Shown: positions 18,389 to 27,470 of the stretch, piece by piece
Layout: the number at the start of each line of letters is the position of its first letter
Position numbering within the stretch: position 1 is the stretch's first letter
Origin: Propionibacteriales bacterium
GTDB taxonomy: Bacteria; Actinomycetota; Actinomycetes; Propionibacteriales; Nocardioidaceae
Reading direction: 5' to 3'
NCBI GenBank assembly: GCA_026392455.1
Contig: JAPLCB010000004.1
Span: forward strand, 124,001-188,000
Length of the DNA stretch: 64,000 bases
Program-made: the position numbers and the translations under genes
Notes under the pieces: generated by a model
What the model was told of the DNA's origin: nothing
The model's database searches: none
What the model saw: the letters and a program-made list of their open reading frames with translations, nothing else

Positions 18389-19444
18389 TCAGTCGAGCGG
18401 GTCGATGACGCCGTACCCGCCGATCCCTGCCGACAGCGTCGCGACCTGCTCGCGGGCGTCGCCGAGCCAGTGGCTCAGGGCCGTCAGCCGCGAGGTGAAG
18501 TGCCCGATCGAGAACTCGTCGGTGACGCCGATGCCGCCGTGCAGCTGGATCGCCTCCTGACCGATCCGACGGGCAGCGCGGACCGTCTGGAGCTTGGCCC
18601 GGGCGCTGGCATCGCGCACCGCGGCGTCACTGGTGTCCGGGTCGGCCGCCACCATGGTGGCCCAGGTGACGATGCTGCGGGTCAGCTCCAGGTCGGTGTA
18701 CATGTCGGCGGCCCGGAAGGTCAGCGCCTGGAACCGGTTCAGGGTGACCCCGAACTGCTGCCGCGTGGTCAGGTACGACGTGGTCAGCCGCAGCGCGGTG
18801 TCCATCGCGCCGAGGGCCTCGTGGCAGGCAACGATCTGGGCCCGGGCGAGCACCGTCCGCACCGTCTCGGACACGTCGCCACCGGCGCCCAGCGGGGTTG
18901 CCGCGGCGCGGTCGAACTCCAGCCGGGCAGCGCGGCCCCCGTCGTGGGTCCGGTACGCCGTGGTGCTCGCGGGACGGTCCACGACGAACACCTCGCCGTC
19001 GACCTCCCAGATGATCGTGTCGGCCCGGGCGCCCTGGATCACCGGCTCGGCGACGGTTCCCGACGCGAAGGTGACCAGGTGGTCGCCGGACGCGATCCCG
19101 CCCAGGATCTCGGCGCGCTGCTCGTCGGTCCCGAGCGCAGCGACCAGGCCGCCCGCCAGGGCAACCACGGCGACGTACGGCTCGGGCGCGAGCACCCGGC
19201 CGATCTCCTCGGCGACCAGGGCCACCTCGACCGGGCCGGCCCCCATCCCGCCGTCGGCCTCGCTGAACGGCAGCCCCAGCAGCCCCATCTCAGCCAGCCG
19301 GCTCCACAGCGCCTCGTCGTACCCGGGTTCCGCGGCGGTCACCTGGCGGCGGTGCTCGAAGTTGGTCGCGGGGTCGTACCCCTTCAACAGGCCGCGAACG
19401 GCGTCACGCAGGGCGGTCTGTTCGTCGTCGAGCTCGAAGTCCAT
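18389..19444 (-). CDS. Acyl-CoA dehydrogenase, smaller subunit type
   Basis: A 351-residue FAD-dependent acyl-CoA dehydrogenase homologue. The N-terminal helical domain starts MDFELDDEQTALRDAVRGLL, and the middle and C-terminal domains include QFGVTLNRFQALTFRAADM and IQLHGGIGVTDEFSIGHF. The position where single-chain enzymes have the catalytic glutamate (YEGT-like) is replaced, as in the shorter partner of alpha2-beta2 actinobacterial enzymes such as the FadE pairs of steroid degradation. It follows the larger dehydrogenase gene by 12 bases, with GAGGGAGAA before its ATG, so a heteromeric enzyme is likely. Substrate unknown. Confidence 0.85.
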   Translation of the reverse strand: MDFELDDEQTALRDAVRGLLKGYDPATNFEHRRQVTAAEPGYDEALWSRLAEMGLLGLPFSEADGGMGAGPVEVALVAEEIGRVLAPEPYVAVVALAGGLVAALGTDEQRAEILGGIASGDHLVTFASGTVAEPVIQGARADTIIWEVDGEVFVVDRPASTTAYRTHDGGRAARLEFDRAAATPLGAGGDVSETVRTVLARAQIVACHEALGAMDTALRLTTSYLTTRQQFGVTLNRFQALTFRAADMYTDLELTRSIVTWATMVAADPDTSDAAVRDASARAKLQTVRAARRIGQEAIQLHGGIGVTDEFSIGHFTSRLTALSHWLGDAREQVATLSAGIGGYGVIDPLD

Positions 19445-19456
19445 GTCAGTTCTCCC

Positions 19457-20605
<1,149 letters not shown>

Positions 20606-20611
20606 GGGCCG

Positions 20612-20617
20612 AGGCTA
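20612..20617 (-). promoter_or_regulatory. -10 box TAGCCT of the acyl-CoA dehydrogenase pair
   Basis: On the minus strand it ends 6 bases before the ATG at 20605. Confidence 0.4.
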
Positions 20618-20651
20618 GCGGTCACCCCCACACGAGGACAGGCTTCAGCGT

Positions 20652-21761
20652 TCACCAGACCAGAACGGGCTTGACGACCTTCCCGGCCAGAACGTCGGCA
20701 ACGGCGGTGTTGATCTCGCTGAACGGGTACGTCGCGATCAGGTCGTCGACGTCGAACTCGCCGGCGGCGTTGAGGGCGATCAGCCGCGGCACCATCTCCA
20801 GCGGGTCGGAGTCGCCCTCGATCGACGCCTTGATGACCTTGCCGGTCTGCAGCAGGTCGATCGCGTCGATCGCGTACTCCTCGGCACCGAGGCCCAGGGC
20901 GACCAGGGTGCCCCGGACGCGCAGCGACTGCTGGGCCTGCTTGACCACCGCGGAGATCGCGGTGGTGTCGAGCGCGTACGACGCCCCGGAACCACCGGTC
21001 AGCTCCTTGACCTTCGCGACCACGCCGCCTTCGGGGAGGTCGGCCTCGGCGCTCGGGTCGACGCCGACGGCGCCGTAACGGGCGGCGGTCTCGCGCCGCG
21101 ACTCCAGCGGGTCGACCGCGACGATGGTGCCGACCCCGAGGTGCTTGGCAGCGGCGATCGCAGCCAGGCCGACCGCGCCGCAGCCGAAGACGACCAGGCT
21201 GTCGGCGGGGGTGGGCTTGAGGACGTTGAGCACGGTTCCGGCTCCGGTCTGGAACCCGCAGCCGTAGGGGGCGACCTTGGTCAGGTCCACCGACTGGTCG
21301 ACGACGACGCAGTTGTCGGCGTACGCGATCGCGTGCTGCGAGAGGCTCGACTGGCCGAAGAAGTTGCCGAAGACGGGGGCGCCGTCGCGGCTGTAGGTGG
21401 TGGACCCGTCCATCCGCATGCCCATGTAGTTCAGCAGCAGCGAGGAGTCGCAGTAACCGACCAGGTCGTGGGTGCAGTTGTCACAGGTGCGGCAGGAACG
21501 GAAGGAGAGCACCACCTTGTCGCCGACCGCGATCCCGGTGACACCCTCGCCGACGGCCTCGACGATGCCGGCGCCTTCGTGACCGAAGACGTTGGGGAAC
21601 ATCTCCTCGGGAAGGAAGCCCTTGAGGTGGATGTCGGTGTGGCACAGGCCGGTCGCGACGATCTTGACCAGGACCTCGTCGGCCTGCGGCTCGCCGAGCT
21701 CGACCTCCTCCAGCGAGAAGTCGGCTCCCTGTGAGTTCACAACGGCGACAGTGGTCCTCAT
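20652..21761 (-). CDS. Zinc-dependent aryl-alcohol-type dehydrogenase
   Basis: A 369-residue medium-chain dehydrogenase/reductase. The catalytic zinc ligands are in TGLCHTDIH and GHEGAGIVE. The structural zinc loop SCRTCDNCTHDLVGYC has four cysteines. The NAD-binding motif is VVFGCGAVGLAAI (GxGxxG). The overall layout resembles benzyl-alcohol (XylB-type) and related NAD-dependent enzymes. The start overlaps the DUF4334 gene stop by 4 bases (ATGA), so the two are translated together. The actual alcohol is unknown. Confidence 0.88.
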   Translation of the reverse strand: MRTTVAVVNSQGADFSLEEVELGEPQADEVLVKIVATGLCHTDIHLKGFLPEEMFPNVFGHEGAGIVEAVGEGVTGIAVGDKVVLSFRSCRTCDNCTHDLVGYCDSSLLLNYMGMRMDGSTTYSRDGAPVFGNFFGQSSLSQHAIAYADNCVVVDQSVDLTKVAPYGCGFQTGAGTVLNVLKPTPADSLVVFGCGAVGLAAIAAAKHLGVGTIVAVDPLESRRETAARYGAVGVDPSAEADLPEGGVVAKVKELTGGSGASYALDTTAISAVVKQAQQSLRVRGTLVALGLGAEEYAIDAIDLLQTGKVIKASIEGDSDPLEMVPRLIALNAAGEFDVDDLIATYPFSEINTAVADVLAGKVVKPVLVW

Positions 21762-22240
21762 GCGTCACGCTCCAGCCAGAAGTAGTAGAGGTCGGCGACG
21801 CCGAAGGCCGCCTCGAGCTTGCCGTTCATGATCCCCATGACGGTCGATTCGTCGACGCGCTTGAAGTGGTCGAAGACCGCGATCGCGTCGTAGACCATCG
21901 TCGCGGTGGTCTCGCCGCGGAAGCCGACCTCCCACAACGAGGAGTGGCCGCCGCCGGCGTACGCGGTGTTCGAGTACAGCGCGCCGTCCTCGCCCCGGCA
22001 GATCAGTGGGTGCCCCTCGAGCAGGGAGTCGAACCGTTTGCCGTGCCAGCCGATCTTGGTGAGCAGGACGTCAGCCGGGTGGCCCGTGGCGCCGATCCCT
22101 CTCGACAGCGACCCGCCGCGCCAGGCGCCGAGCATCTCCTCGGGGCGCAGGGTGTCGAGGTCGGCCCAGAGGGCGTCGAGCTCGGCAGGGGTGGTGGTCG
22201 GCGCACTGATGAGGGCGTCGAACCGGTCTCGGATCGTCAC
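21758..22240 (-). CDS. GXWXG / DUF4334 protein
   Basis: A 160-residue protein with the GXWXG motif (LGAWRGGSL, about 37-45) in its N-terminal half and a DUF4334-like C-terminal half (SLWEVGFRGETTATMVYD ... FYFWLERD-like end YYFWLERDA). Proteins of this pair of domains are small beta-rich proteins with no assigned chemistry, often next to dehydrogenases. Start is GTG at 22240, 6 bases after a TACTGT -10 box, giving a leaderless operon with the alcohol dehydrogenase gene. Confidence 0.8.
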   Translation of the reverse strand: MTIRDRFDALISAPTTTPAELDALWADLDTLRPEEMLGAWRGGSLSRGIGATGHPADVLLTKIGWHGKRFDSLLEGHPLICRGEDGALYSNTAYAGGGHSSLWEVGFRGETTATMVYDAIAVFDHFKRVDESTVMGIMNGKLEAAFGVADLYYFWLERDA

Positions 22241-22246
22241 CCGGTC

Positions 22247-22252
22247 ACAGTA
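22247..22252 (-). promoter_or_regulatory. -10 box TACTGT of the DUF4334-alcohol dehydrogenase operon
   Basis: On the minus strand it ends 6 bases before the GTG at 22240. Confidence 0.4.
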
Positions 22253-22270
22253 GTGGAACGCGTTCTACAA

Positions 22271-22366
22271 CGCCGAGAGGGCGCAAATGTCCCACCTTTG
22301 TCCGCGGCGGCGGGACATCTGCGCCCGCTCGGCGCGATTGGGCGGGACATCTGCGCCCGCTCGGCG
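22271..22366. repeat. Three copies of a 26-bp element, one inverted
   Basis: Direct copies lie at 22309-22334 and 22341-22366; they are identical over 26 bases and start GGCGGGACATCTGCGCCCGC, with a 32-bp period. A third copy at 22271-22296 is inverted and differs at three positions. They fill the space between the divergent DUF4334 and folC promoters; the second direct copy covers the folC -35 region. They may be binding sites or a dispersed intergenic repeat. Confidence 0.85.
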
Positions 22367-22370
22367 TCAC

Positions 22371-22376
22371 TAGTAT
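22371..22376 (+). promoter_or_regulatory. -10 box TAGTAT of folC
   Basis: Ends 10 bases before the ATG at 22387, so the leader would be only about 0-4 bases. The -35 region lies in a repeat copy. Confidence 0.45.
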
Positions 22377-22386
22377 GGGTTGTGCG

Positions 22387-23769
22387 ATGACTGACCTTCC
22401 CGATGACTTCCCCGCTGATGCCCGTCCCGCCGAGACCTATGCCGAGGTCGAGGACGCCCTGCTGTCCCGCTGGCCCGAGACCCGGTTGGAGCCGTCCCTG
22501 GACCGGATCCAGGCGTTCACCGAGCTCCTCGGCGAGCCGCAGTCGACGTACCCGGTGATCCACCTGACGGGGACGAACGGGAAGACCTCGACCGCCCGGA
22601 TGATCGAGACCCTGATCCGGGGCCTCGGGCTGCGCACCGGCCGGTTCACGAGTCCGCACCTCGAGGTGATGAACGAGCGGATCGTCATCGACGGTCAGCA
22701 GCTCAGCGACGAGGACTTCGTCCGGGTGTTCAACGAGATCGCCCCGTACACGCACCTGGTCGACGCCGACTCCGACCACCCGCTGTCCTTCTTCGAGACC
22801 GTGGTCGGGATGGCCTTCGCAGCCTTCGCCGACGCCCCGGTCGACGCCGCCGTGATCGAGGTCGGGATGGGCGGATCCTGGGACGCCACCAACGTCGCCG
22901 ATGCCCAGGTCGCCGTCCTCACCCCGATCGCGGTCGACCACGCCCAGTACCTCGGCGAGACCGCCGCCGAGATCGCGCGCGAGAAGGTCGGCATCATCAA
23001 GCCCGGCTCGACCGTGATCACGGCCGTGCAGGAGCCGGACGTGGCGGCCCAGATCGTCGAGCGGGCCGCCGAGGTCGGCGCCGTGGTGGCGCGCGAGGGG
23101 CTGGAGTTCGGCCTGCGTACCCGGGTCCCTGCGGTCGGCGGCCAGATGCTCTCGATCCAGGGCCTGCGCGGCACCTACGACGACGTCTTCCTGCCCCTGT
23201 ACGGCGCCCACCAGGCCCAGAACGCCGCGCTCGCGCTGGCGGCCGTCGAGGCCTTCGTCGGCGGCGACGAGCCGCTCAGCGAGGAGGCCGTCAAGGACGC
23301 CTTCGCCGAGGTCACGTCCCCCGGCCGGCTGGAGATCGTCCGCCGGTCGCCGACGATCGTGCTCGACGCCGCCCACAACCCGCACGGTGCCACCGCCCTG
23401 GTCGAGGCGCTCGAGGACTCGTTCACCTTCAGCCCGTTGATCGGGGTGCTCGGCGTGATGGCCGACAAGGACTACGAAGGTGTCCTCGCGGCTCTGGAAC
23501 CGGTGCTCGCGCACGTCGTCTGCACCCAGAACTCGACGGCCCGGTCGATGAGTGCCTCGGCGCTCGCCGAGGTCGCCCGCGGGATCTTCGGCAACGACCG
23601 GGTCAGCGTCCAACCCGAGCTGGCCAGCGCGATCGACGAGGCAGCGGCACTGGCCGAGGTCGGGGGAGTGTTCGGTGAGGGGCTCGGTTCCGGCGGTGTC
23701 CTGGTGACCGGTTCGGTGATCACCGTCGGTGAGGCCCGGGCACTGGTCACGCGGGGAGACCACTCGTGA
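22387..23769 (+). CDS. folC: Folylpolyglutamate synthase / dihydrofolate synthase
   Basis: A 460-residue Mur-ligase-family enzyme that adds glutamate to dihydropteroate and folates. The ATP loop is TGTNGKTSTARM (about 60-71), followed by FTSPHLEVMNERI, the metal-binding EVGMGGSWDATN and, in the C-terminal domain, LDAAHNPHGATAL. ATG at 22387 is preferred over an in-frame ATG at 22375, which overlaps the -10 box. The order folC-DUF4233-(PPIase)-ndk is common in Actinobacteria. The DUF4233 start overlaps its stop. Confidence 0.95.
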   Translation: MTDLPDDFPADARPAETYAEVEDALLSRWPETRLEPSLDRIQAFTELLGEPQSTYPVIHLTGTNGKTSTARMIETLIRGLGLRTGRFTSPHLEVMNERIVIDGQQLSDEDFVRVFNEIAPYTHLVDADSDHPLSFFETVVGMAFAAFADAPVDAAVIEVGMGGSWDATNVADAQVAVLTPIAVDHAQYLGETAAEIAREKVGIIKPGSTVITAVQEPDVAAQIVERAAEVGAVVAREGLEFGLRTRVPAVGGQMLSIQGLRGTYDDVFLPLYGAHQAQNAALALAAVEAFVGGDEPLSEEAVKDAFAEVTSPGRLEIVRRSPTIVLDAAHNPHGATALVEALEDSFTFSPLIGVLGVMADKDYEGVLAALEPVLAHVVCTQNSTARSMSASALAEVARGIFGNDRVSVQPELASAIDEAAALAEVGGVFGEGLGSGGVLVTGSVITVGEARALVTRGDHS

Positions 23770-24104
23770 TGCGGCGGCGGCTGTGCTCGGCGATCCTGTT
23801 CCTGCAGGCCGTCGTGCTCGGGCTGACCACCCCGGTCCTGACCCGCGGTGACGACCTGACCAACGCCCAGGCCCTCAGCATCGGGCTCGGCCTGTGCGTG
23901 GCGTGCCTGCTGGTCGCCGGGATGCTGCGCAAGCCGTGGGCCTACGGGCTGGGGTGGGTGATCCAGGTCGGGTCACTGGCCCTGGGGGTGTTCACCCCGG
24001 TGATGATCGCGCTCGGGCTGATCTTCGCGGTGCTGTGGTTCATCGCGTACCGTCTCGGCGGGACGATCGACCGCGACAAGGCGGCCGCCGCCCCGGCCGA
24101 CTAG
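23766..24104 (+). CDS. DUF4233 membrane protein
   Basis: A 112-residue protein with four hydrophobic segments (about 7-24, 38-56, 58-75 and 77-95) and a charged tail. It matches the DUF4233 family, which regularly sits between folC and ndk in Actinobacteria and has no known function. GTG at 23766 overlaps the folC TGA; an ATG at 23769 is also possible. Coupling to folC is clear from the overlap. Confidence 0.85.
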   Translation: MMRRRLCSAILFLQAVVLGLTTPVLTRGDDLTNAQALSIGLGLCVACLLVAGMLRKPWAYGLGWVIQVGSLALGVFTPVMIALGLIFAVLWFIAYRLGGTIDRDKAAAAPAD

Positions 24105-24114
24105 GTCGGGTGGG

Positions 24115-24120
24115 TATCGT
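24115..24120 (+). promoter_or_regulatory. -10 box TATCGT of the cyclophilin gene
   Basis: Ends 7 bases before the ATG at 24128; leaderless spacing. Confidence 0.4.
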
Positions 24121-24127
24121 GCCCGGC

Positions 24128-24775
24128 ATGAAGATGCGTTCTGCTGCCGTTGTCCTCGCGCTCGTCCTGGCCGGTGCTCTGGCTGGCTGCGGCGACGAAG
24201 CCGGCTCGGGAGTGACCGGAACGGTGGAACCCGGGTCTGCGCCGTCCGCGAGCGAGACCGTCAAGCAGCTCCAGTTCGACGCCTACCCGGCGATGGAGAT
24301 CGACACCAAGAAGAAGTACGCCGCGACCGTCGAGCTGGCCAAGGGCGGCTCGTTCACGATCGAGCTCTTCGCGGCCAAGGCGCCCAAGACGGTGAACAGC
24401 TTCGTCTTCCTGGCCCGCAAGGGCTTCTTCGACGGGGTCACCTTCCACCGGGTGCTGGAGGGCTTCATGGCCCAGGGCGGCGACCCGACCGGCACCGGCG
24501 GGGGTGGTCCGGGGTACGAGTTCGCGAACGAGGACAGCGACCTCACCTTCGACAAGGCCGGGGTGGTGGCGATGGCGAACGCCGGTCGCGACACCAACGG
24601 CAGCCAGTTCTTCATCACCTTCGGACCCGCGGAGTCCCTCAACGGGGGATACACCATCTTCGGGCAGGTCACCGCCGGCATGGACGTCGTCGACGGCATC
24701 ACCCGCCGAGACCCGCAGCTGAGCCCCACCGAGCCCGGCGACGCGATCAAGACGGTCACGATCACCGAGAAGTAG
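24128..24775 (+). CDS. Cyclophilin-type peptidyl-prolyl isomerase lipoprotein
   Basis: A 215-residue lipoprotein. A short signal sequence ends in the lipobox LAGALAGC with lipidated C21, then a Ser/Gly-rich linker leads to a cyclophilin domain (about 58-213): VNSFVFLARKGFFDGVTFHRV, the catalytic-loop FMAQGGDPTGTG and NGSQFFITFG. It would isomerise prolyl bonds in exported proteins at the outer face of the membrane. ATG at 24128 is chosen because it directly precedes the signal peptide (an ATG at 24134 is the only other option). It lies between DUF4233 and ndk. Confidence 0.9.
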   Translation: MKMRSAAVVLALVLAGALAGCGDEAGSGVTGTVEPGSAPSASETVKQLQFDAYPAMEIDTKKKYAATVELAKGGSFTIELFAAKAPKTVNSFVFLARKGFFDGVTFHRVLEGFMAQGGDPTGTGGGGPGYEFANEDSDLTFDKAGVVAMANAGRDTNGSQFFITFGPAESLNGGYTIFGQVTAGMDVVDGITRRDPQLSPTEPGDAIKTVTITEK

Positions 24776-24783
24776 TCACCGTC

Positions 24784-24789
24784 TAGGGT
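24784..24789 (+). promoter_or_regulatory. -10 box TAGGGT of ndk
   Basis: Ends 7 bases before the ATG at 24797; no Shine-Dalgarno between them. Confidence 0.45.
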
Positions 24790-24796
24790 TTGCCCC

Positions 24797-25204
24797 ATGA
24801 CTCAGCGAACCCTGGTCCTGCTCAAGCCCGACACCGTCCGACGTGGACTCGTCGGAGCGGTGCTGTCCCGCTTCGAGGACAAGGGCCTGTCCATCGTGGC
24901 CCTGGAGCACCAGCAGATCGATGGCGCGAAGGCGGACCAGCACTACGCCGAGCACGTCGAGCGCGACTTCTACCCGCCGTTGCGGGCCTTCGTCACCAGC
25001 GGCCCGCTGGTGGCACTGGTGCTCGAGGGCGACGAGGCGATCGAGGTCGTCCGGGCGCTGAACGGGGCCACGGACGGTCGCAAGGCCGCGCCCGGCACGA
25101 TCCGCGGCGACTACTCGCTGTCGAACCGGGAGAACCTGGTGCATGGCTCGGACTCCGAGGAGTCTGCCGCCCGGGAGATTGCGATCTGGTTCCCCGAGCT
25201 CTGA
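24797..25204 (+). CDS. ndk: Nucleoside diphosphate kinase
   Basis: A 135-residue enzyme that moves the terminal phosphate from ATP to nucleoside diphosphates through phosphohistidine. MTQRTLVLLKPDTVRRGLVG is the nucleotide-binding start, and the active histidine is H116 in NLVHGSDS. Length and motifs are standard. It is the last gene of the folC block. A long hairpin follows before the convergent secreted-protein gene. Confidence 0.96.
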   Translation: MTQRTLVLLKPDTVRRGLVGAVLSRFEDKGLSIVALEHQQIDGAKADQHYAEHVERDFYPPLRAFVTSGPLVALVLEGDEAIEVVRALNGATDGRKAAPGTIRGDYSLSNRENLVHGSDSEESAAREIAIWFPEL

Positions 25205-25230
25205 GTCGCCGCGCGACGGCGAAGCAGGAG

Positions 25231-25273
25231 CACCGCGGCCGGCCTTCCCGATGAGGGAGGGCCGGCCGCGGTG
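25231..25273. terminator. Hairpin between convergent ndk and secreted-protein genes
   Basis: CACCGCGGCCGGCC pairs with its full 14-base complement, plus three more pairs after one mismatch, around a short loop. No T tract follows, as is common in high-GC Actinobacteria. It probably ends both convergent transcripts. Confidence 0.65.
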
Positions 25274-25297
25274 GTCAGTGCTGGTGGTGTCGGTCGG

Positions 25298-27100
25298 TCA
25301 CGGAGCGAAGATGACCTCGTTGTTGACCGCGTCGAAGGCGTTCTTGGCCTTCTCCTGCGCGATCTTGTTCTGGCCGTACCAGACGCTGCCGCCGGCGTTG
25401 GAGTTCGCCGCAGCGTCGGCCAGCATCTGCGCCACCGTGCGGCTGCTGCCGAGGAACGAACTGCTGACGTTCTGCAACGAGCTGCACACGGGGATGTTGG
25501 TGCAGATCATCGTCAGGTCGACGACGACCGCACCCAGGTTGCTGTTCGGCAGGAACTTCTGCGTTGCCGTGGTGCTTCCTTGGCCGGTGAAGAAGACGTC
25601 GAGCGCCGTCGCCAACATCTGGGCCTTGAGCATCGCGTTCATCGTCGGTCCGGCCGCGGTGGCCGCACCCAGGACCTTCGCGACGTACTTGGCCACGTCC
25701 GCGCACTTGGACCCGGCAGTCAGGTCCTGGAACGGTGCGAGGCTACGCAGGTAGGTGGTGGACGCACAGGTCGTCGTCATCGGGGTGTTGGCACCGCCGC
25801 TGATGATCCCCTGGCCGTTCTTGTTCTGCCAGAAGCCGATCGTCTTGGCACCGGTCGCCAGCGGCCCGCAGACCGTCACCGAGGCGCTCGCGCTGTCGGT
25901 GGCAGCCGAGTCGTTCGTGGTGAACGTCGCGGTGTTGTCGTAGAGCGAGCAGTTCGGGACCACCGTGATGGTCCGGGGGTAGGTGTACGACGTCCCGTCG
26001 GCGGCGTCGCCGACGCACCGGGTGCCGAGCGTCCCGGCGAAGGTGTCGGTCACCGTGACGCACTCGTCGGTGCTCGAGCTGGTGAACGTGACGCTGCTGA
26101 AGGTGAACGAGCTCGCGGAGCCGTTCAGGGTGCCGCCGTCGACCGCCTGGGTGGTCCAGGTAGCGGTCGCCGTGTTGTCCAGCTGGGCTGCCGGGAGGCT
26201 CGCCGGCGAGCAGGTGTAGGGGAACGTGTTGTCCCCGACCAGGATGGTGGCGTCGGTCCCACCGGTCACCGTGCAGACCGTGCCGTCGGAGAGCACGTCG
26301 CTGACGGTCACACCCTCGACGGCCTCGTTGTTCGGGTTGAACACCGAGATCGTGCCGGTCACGGTCACCAGGGAGACGGTGCCGGCGTCGTGGGTGGGCT
26401 CCACCGTGTAGTTGATCGTGGTGGTGCCCCCGACCTGCTTGACGTAGGTCTTGTCCGCGACCTTGGTGATGTCCCAGTCGTAGGTGCGGACGTAGCTACC
26501 AGCAGCGTCCTTGAGGATCTCCAGGCCCTGGGGCGTCGCCGCGCTGGGGCCGACCTTGAAGGCGTCGTACTTGCAGTCACCACCCGCGACCGGGTAGTCC
26601 GCCGCAGCACAGACGACTGCGACGTAGACGCCGCCACCGTTGGTGGTGTCGGCGAAGTCGGCGAGCTGGACCTGGTTGTTGACGACCGCGTGGTTACCGG
26701 TGGTGCCGGCCGTGGTCACGGTGCCGGCGACGACCTTGAAGGTCCGGTCGAGGTGCGAGTCGGTGGAGAGCAACTTCGGGGTCCCGTCGTTCGGGTCCGC
26801 CTGGCCGCCGGGGCTGACCACGGCGAAGAAGTAGTCGCCATCGGGCAGGGCCTGCGGCAGGTTGCTGAGCCACACGTCGGGCTTGGCCGCGTACGAGTTG
26901 CAGTTGATCGGGTCGTCGGCGGAGTCCGGGCTGAGGCACTGGCCGGTACCGGCGCCGACGTTCGTCGTCGTCGAGATCGCGCCACCGGCGGCGGTGGCCG
27001 AGTTGCCGCCCGGGGCCACCAGGGTGACGCCGGCGGCGACGAGGAGGAGAACGGCCGCTCGGCCGATGCGTCGCTGGAGAGCGCGCGCTGAGATGGACAT
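25298..27100 (-). CDS. Large secreted protein with GFWQNKNGQ C-terminal region
   Basis: A 600-residue exported protein. The signal peptide (about 1-38) has a basic start (ALQRRIGR), a hydrophobic core (AAVLLLVAAGVTLVAP) and a likely AXA-type cleavage site before AGGAIST. The mature chain is rich in Thr, Ser, Val and Gly, with beta-sandwich-like repeats (for example TVTGTISVFNPNNEAVEGV, like DUF11-type domains) and paired cysteines. The C-terminal third starts GAKTIGFWQNKNGQGIIS, a motif I recall from other actinobacterial secreted proteins. There is no LPXTG, transmembrane anchor or catalytic motif, so it is probably released or loosely held. I set the start at ATG 27100; the longer in-frame start would bury the signal peptide. 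Confidence 0.75.
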   Translation of the reverse strand: MSISARALQRRIGRAAVLLLVAAGVTLVAPGGNSATAAGGAISTTTNVGAGTGQCLSPDSADDPINCNSYAAKPDVWLSNLPQALPDGDYFFAVVSPGGQADPNDGTPKLLSTDSHLDRTFKVVAGTVTTAGTTGNHAVVNNQVQLADFADTTNGGGVYVAVVCAAADYPVAGGDCKYDAFKVGPSAATPQGLEILKDAAGSYVRTYDWDITKVADKTYVKQVGGTTTINYTVEPTHDAGTVSLVTVTGTISVFNPNNEAVEGVTVSDVLSDGTVCTVTGGTDATILVGDNTFPYTCSPASLPAAQLDNTATATWTTQAVDGGTLNGSASSFTFSSVTFTSSSTDECVTVTDTFAGTLGTRCVGDAADGTSYTYPRTITVVPNCSLYDNTATFTTNDSAATDSASASVTVCGPLATGAKTIGFWQNKNGQGIISGGANTPMTTTCASTTYLRSLAPFQDLTAGSKCADVAKYVAKVLGAATAAGPTMNAMLKAQMLATALDVFFTGQGSTTATQKFLPNSNLGAVVVDLTMICTNIPVCSSLQNVSSSFLGSSRTVAQMLADAAANSNAGGSVWYGQNKIAQEKAKNAFDAVNNEVIFAP

Positions 27101-27470
27101 GGAGTACCCCACAGAGCAGTGAATCGTGTTGATCGAGCCCGAGAAGGCCCCTCCCAAGTCCCCAGCGATCACTGGACGGGACCAATGTCCCTCGCCGGTG
27201 GCGGTGCTCCAAAGCAGCCACCGGCGAGGGGTCACAACGGTCTAGGCGATCCCCAGCGGGCCTGTGACACGGCGGCCTCGAGCGGCGCTGAACCCTGGCT
27301 GCTGCGACGGACCGGGGTGTCGCGCTGTCCGGTGGTGCTCTTGCCGCGTGTCCTCCGCCGGATCGCCGGACTCCGAACCTACCCTCGTGACTGGTGAGGC
27401 GCGTGGTTTCCGTGGGACGCACGGGACGAGCGTGTCTGGCCCACTTCCCACGATGTACCTGCGAGGAACG
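27101..27470. other. 370-base intergenic region between divergent secreted-protein and mreB genes
   Basis: No credible gene is seen here. It holds a strong hairpin at 27189-27230, in the leader of the minus-strand gene, and a possible mreB -10 box TACCCT at 27380-27385. An open frame continues upstream of mreB but has no start with support. Confidence 0.5.
27189..27230 (-). promoter_or_regulatory. Leader hairpin upstream of the secreted-protein gene
   Basis: CCCTCGCCGGTGGC pairs with its perfect 14-base complement; inside it TGCT-CCAA-AGCA adds 4 pairs across a bulge. It lies 89-130 bases upstream of the minus-strand start. It may be a leader structure or a transcription stop; no known riboswitch fold is recognised. 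Confidence 0.5.

Noticed and set aside
16378-18408. A 676-residue plus-strand open frame opposite valS
   Set aside because: It is the antisense of valS, with repetitive Arg/Val/Asp-rich composition, no family motif, and no ribosome-binding site. High GC keeps antisense frames open.
22271-22366. A CRISPR array
   Set aside because: Only three copies, one inverted, with gaps of 6-12 bases instead of spacers and no cas genes.
25271-27091. A 606-residue plus-strand open frame opposite the secreted protein
   Set aside because: Low-complexity Val/Arg/Asp sequence without domains; the minus strand has a signal peptide and coherent sequence.
27264-27470. N-terminal extension of mreB
   Set aside because: The frame is open upstream but aligned MreB proteins begin near MANNLIGRDLAVDLGT and a Shine-Dalgarno-like GAGGAA lies just before that ATG.
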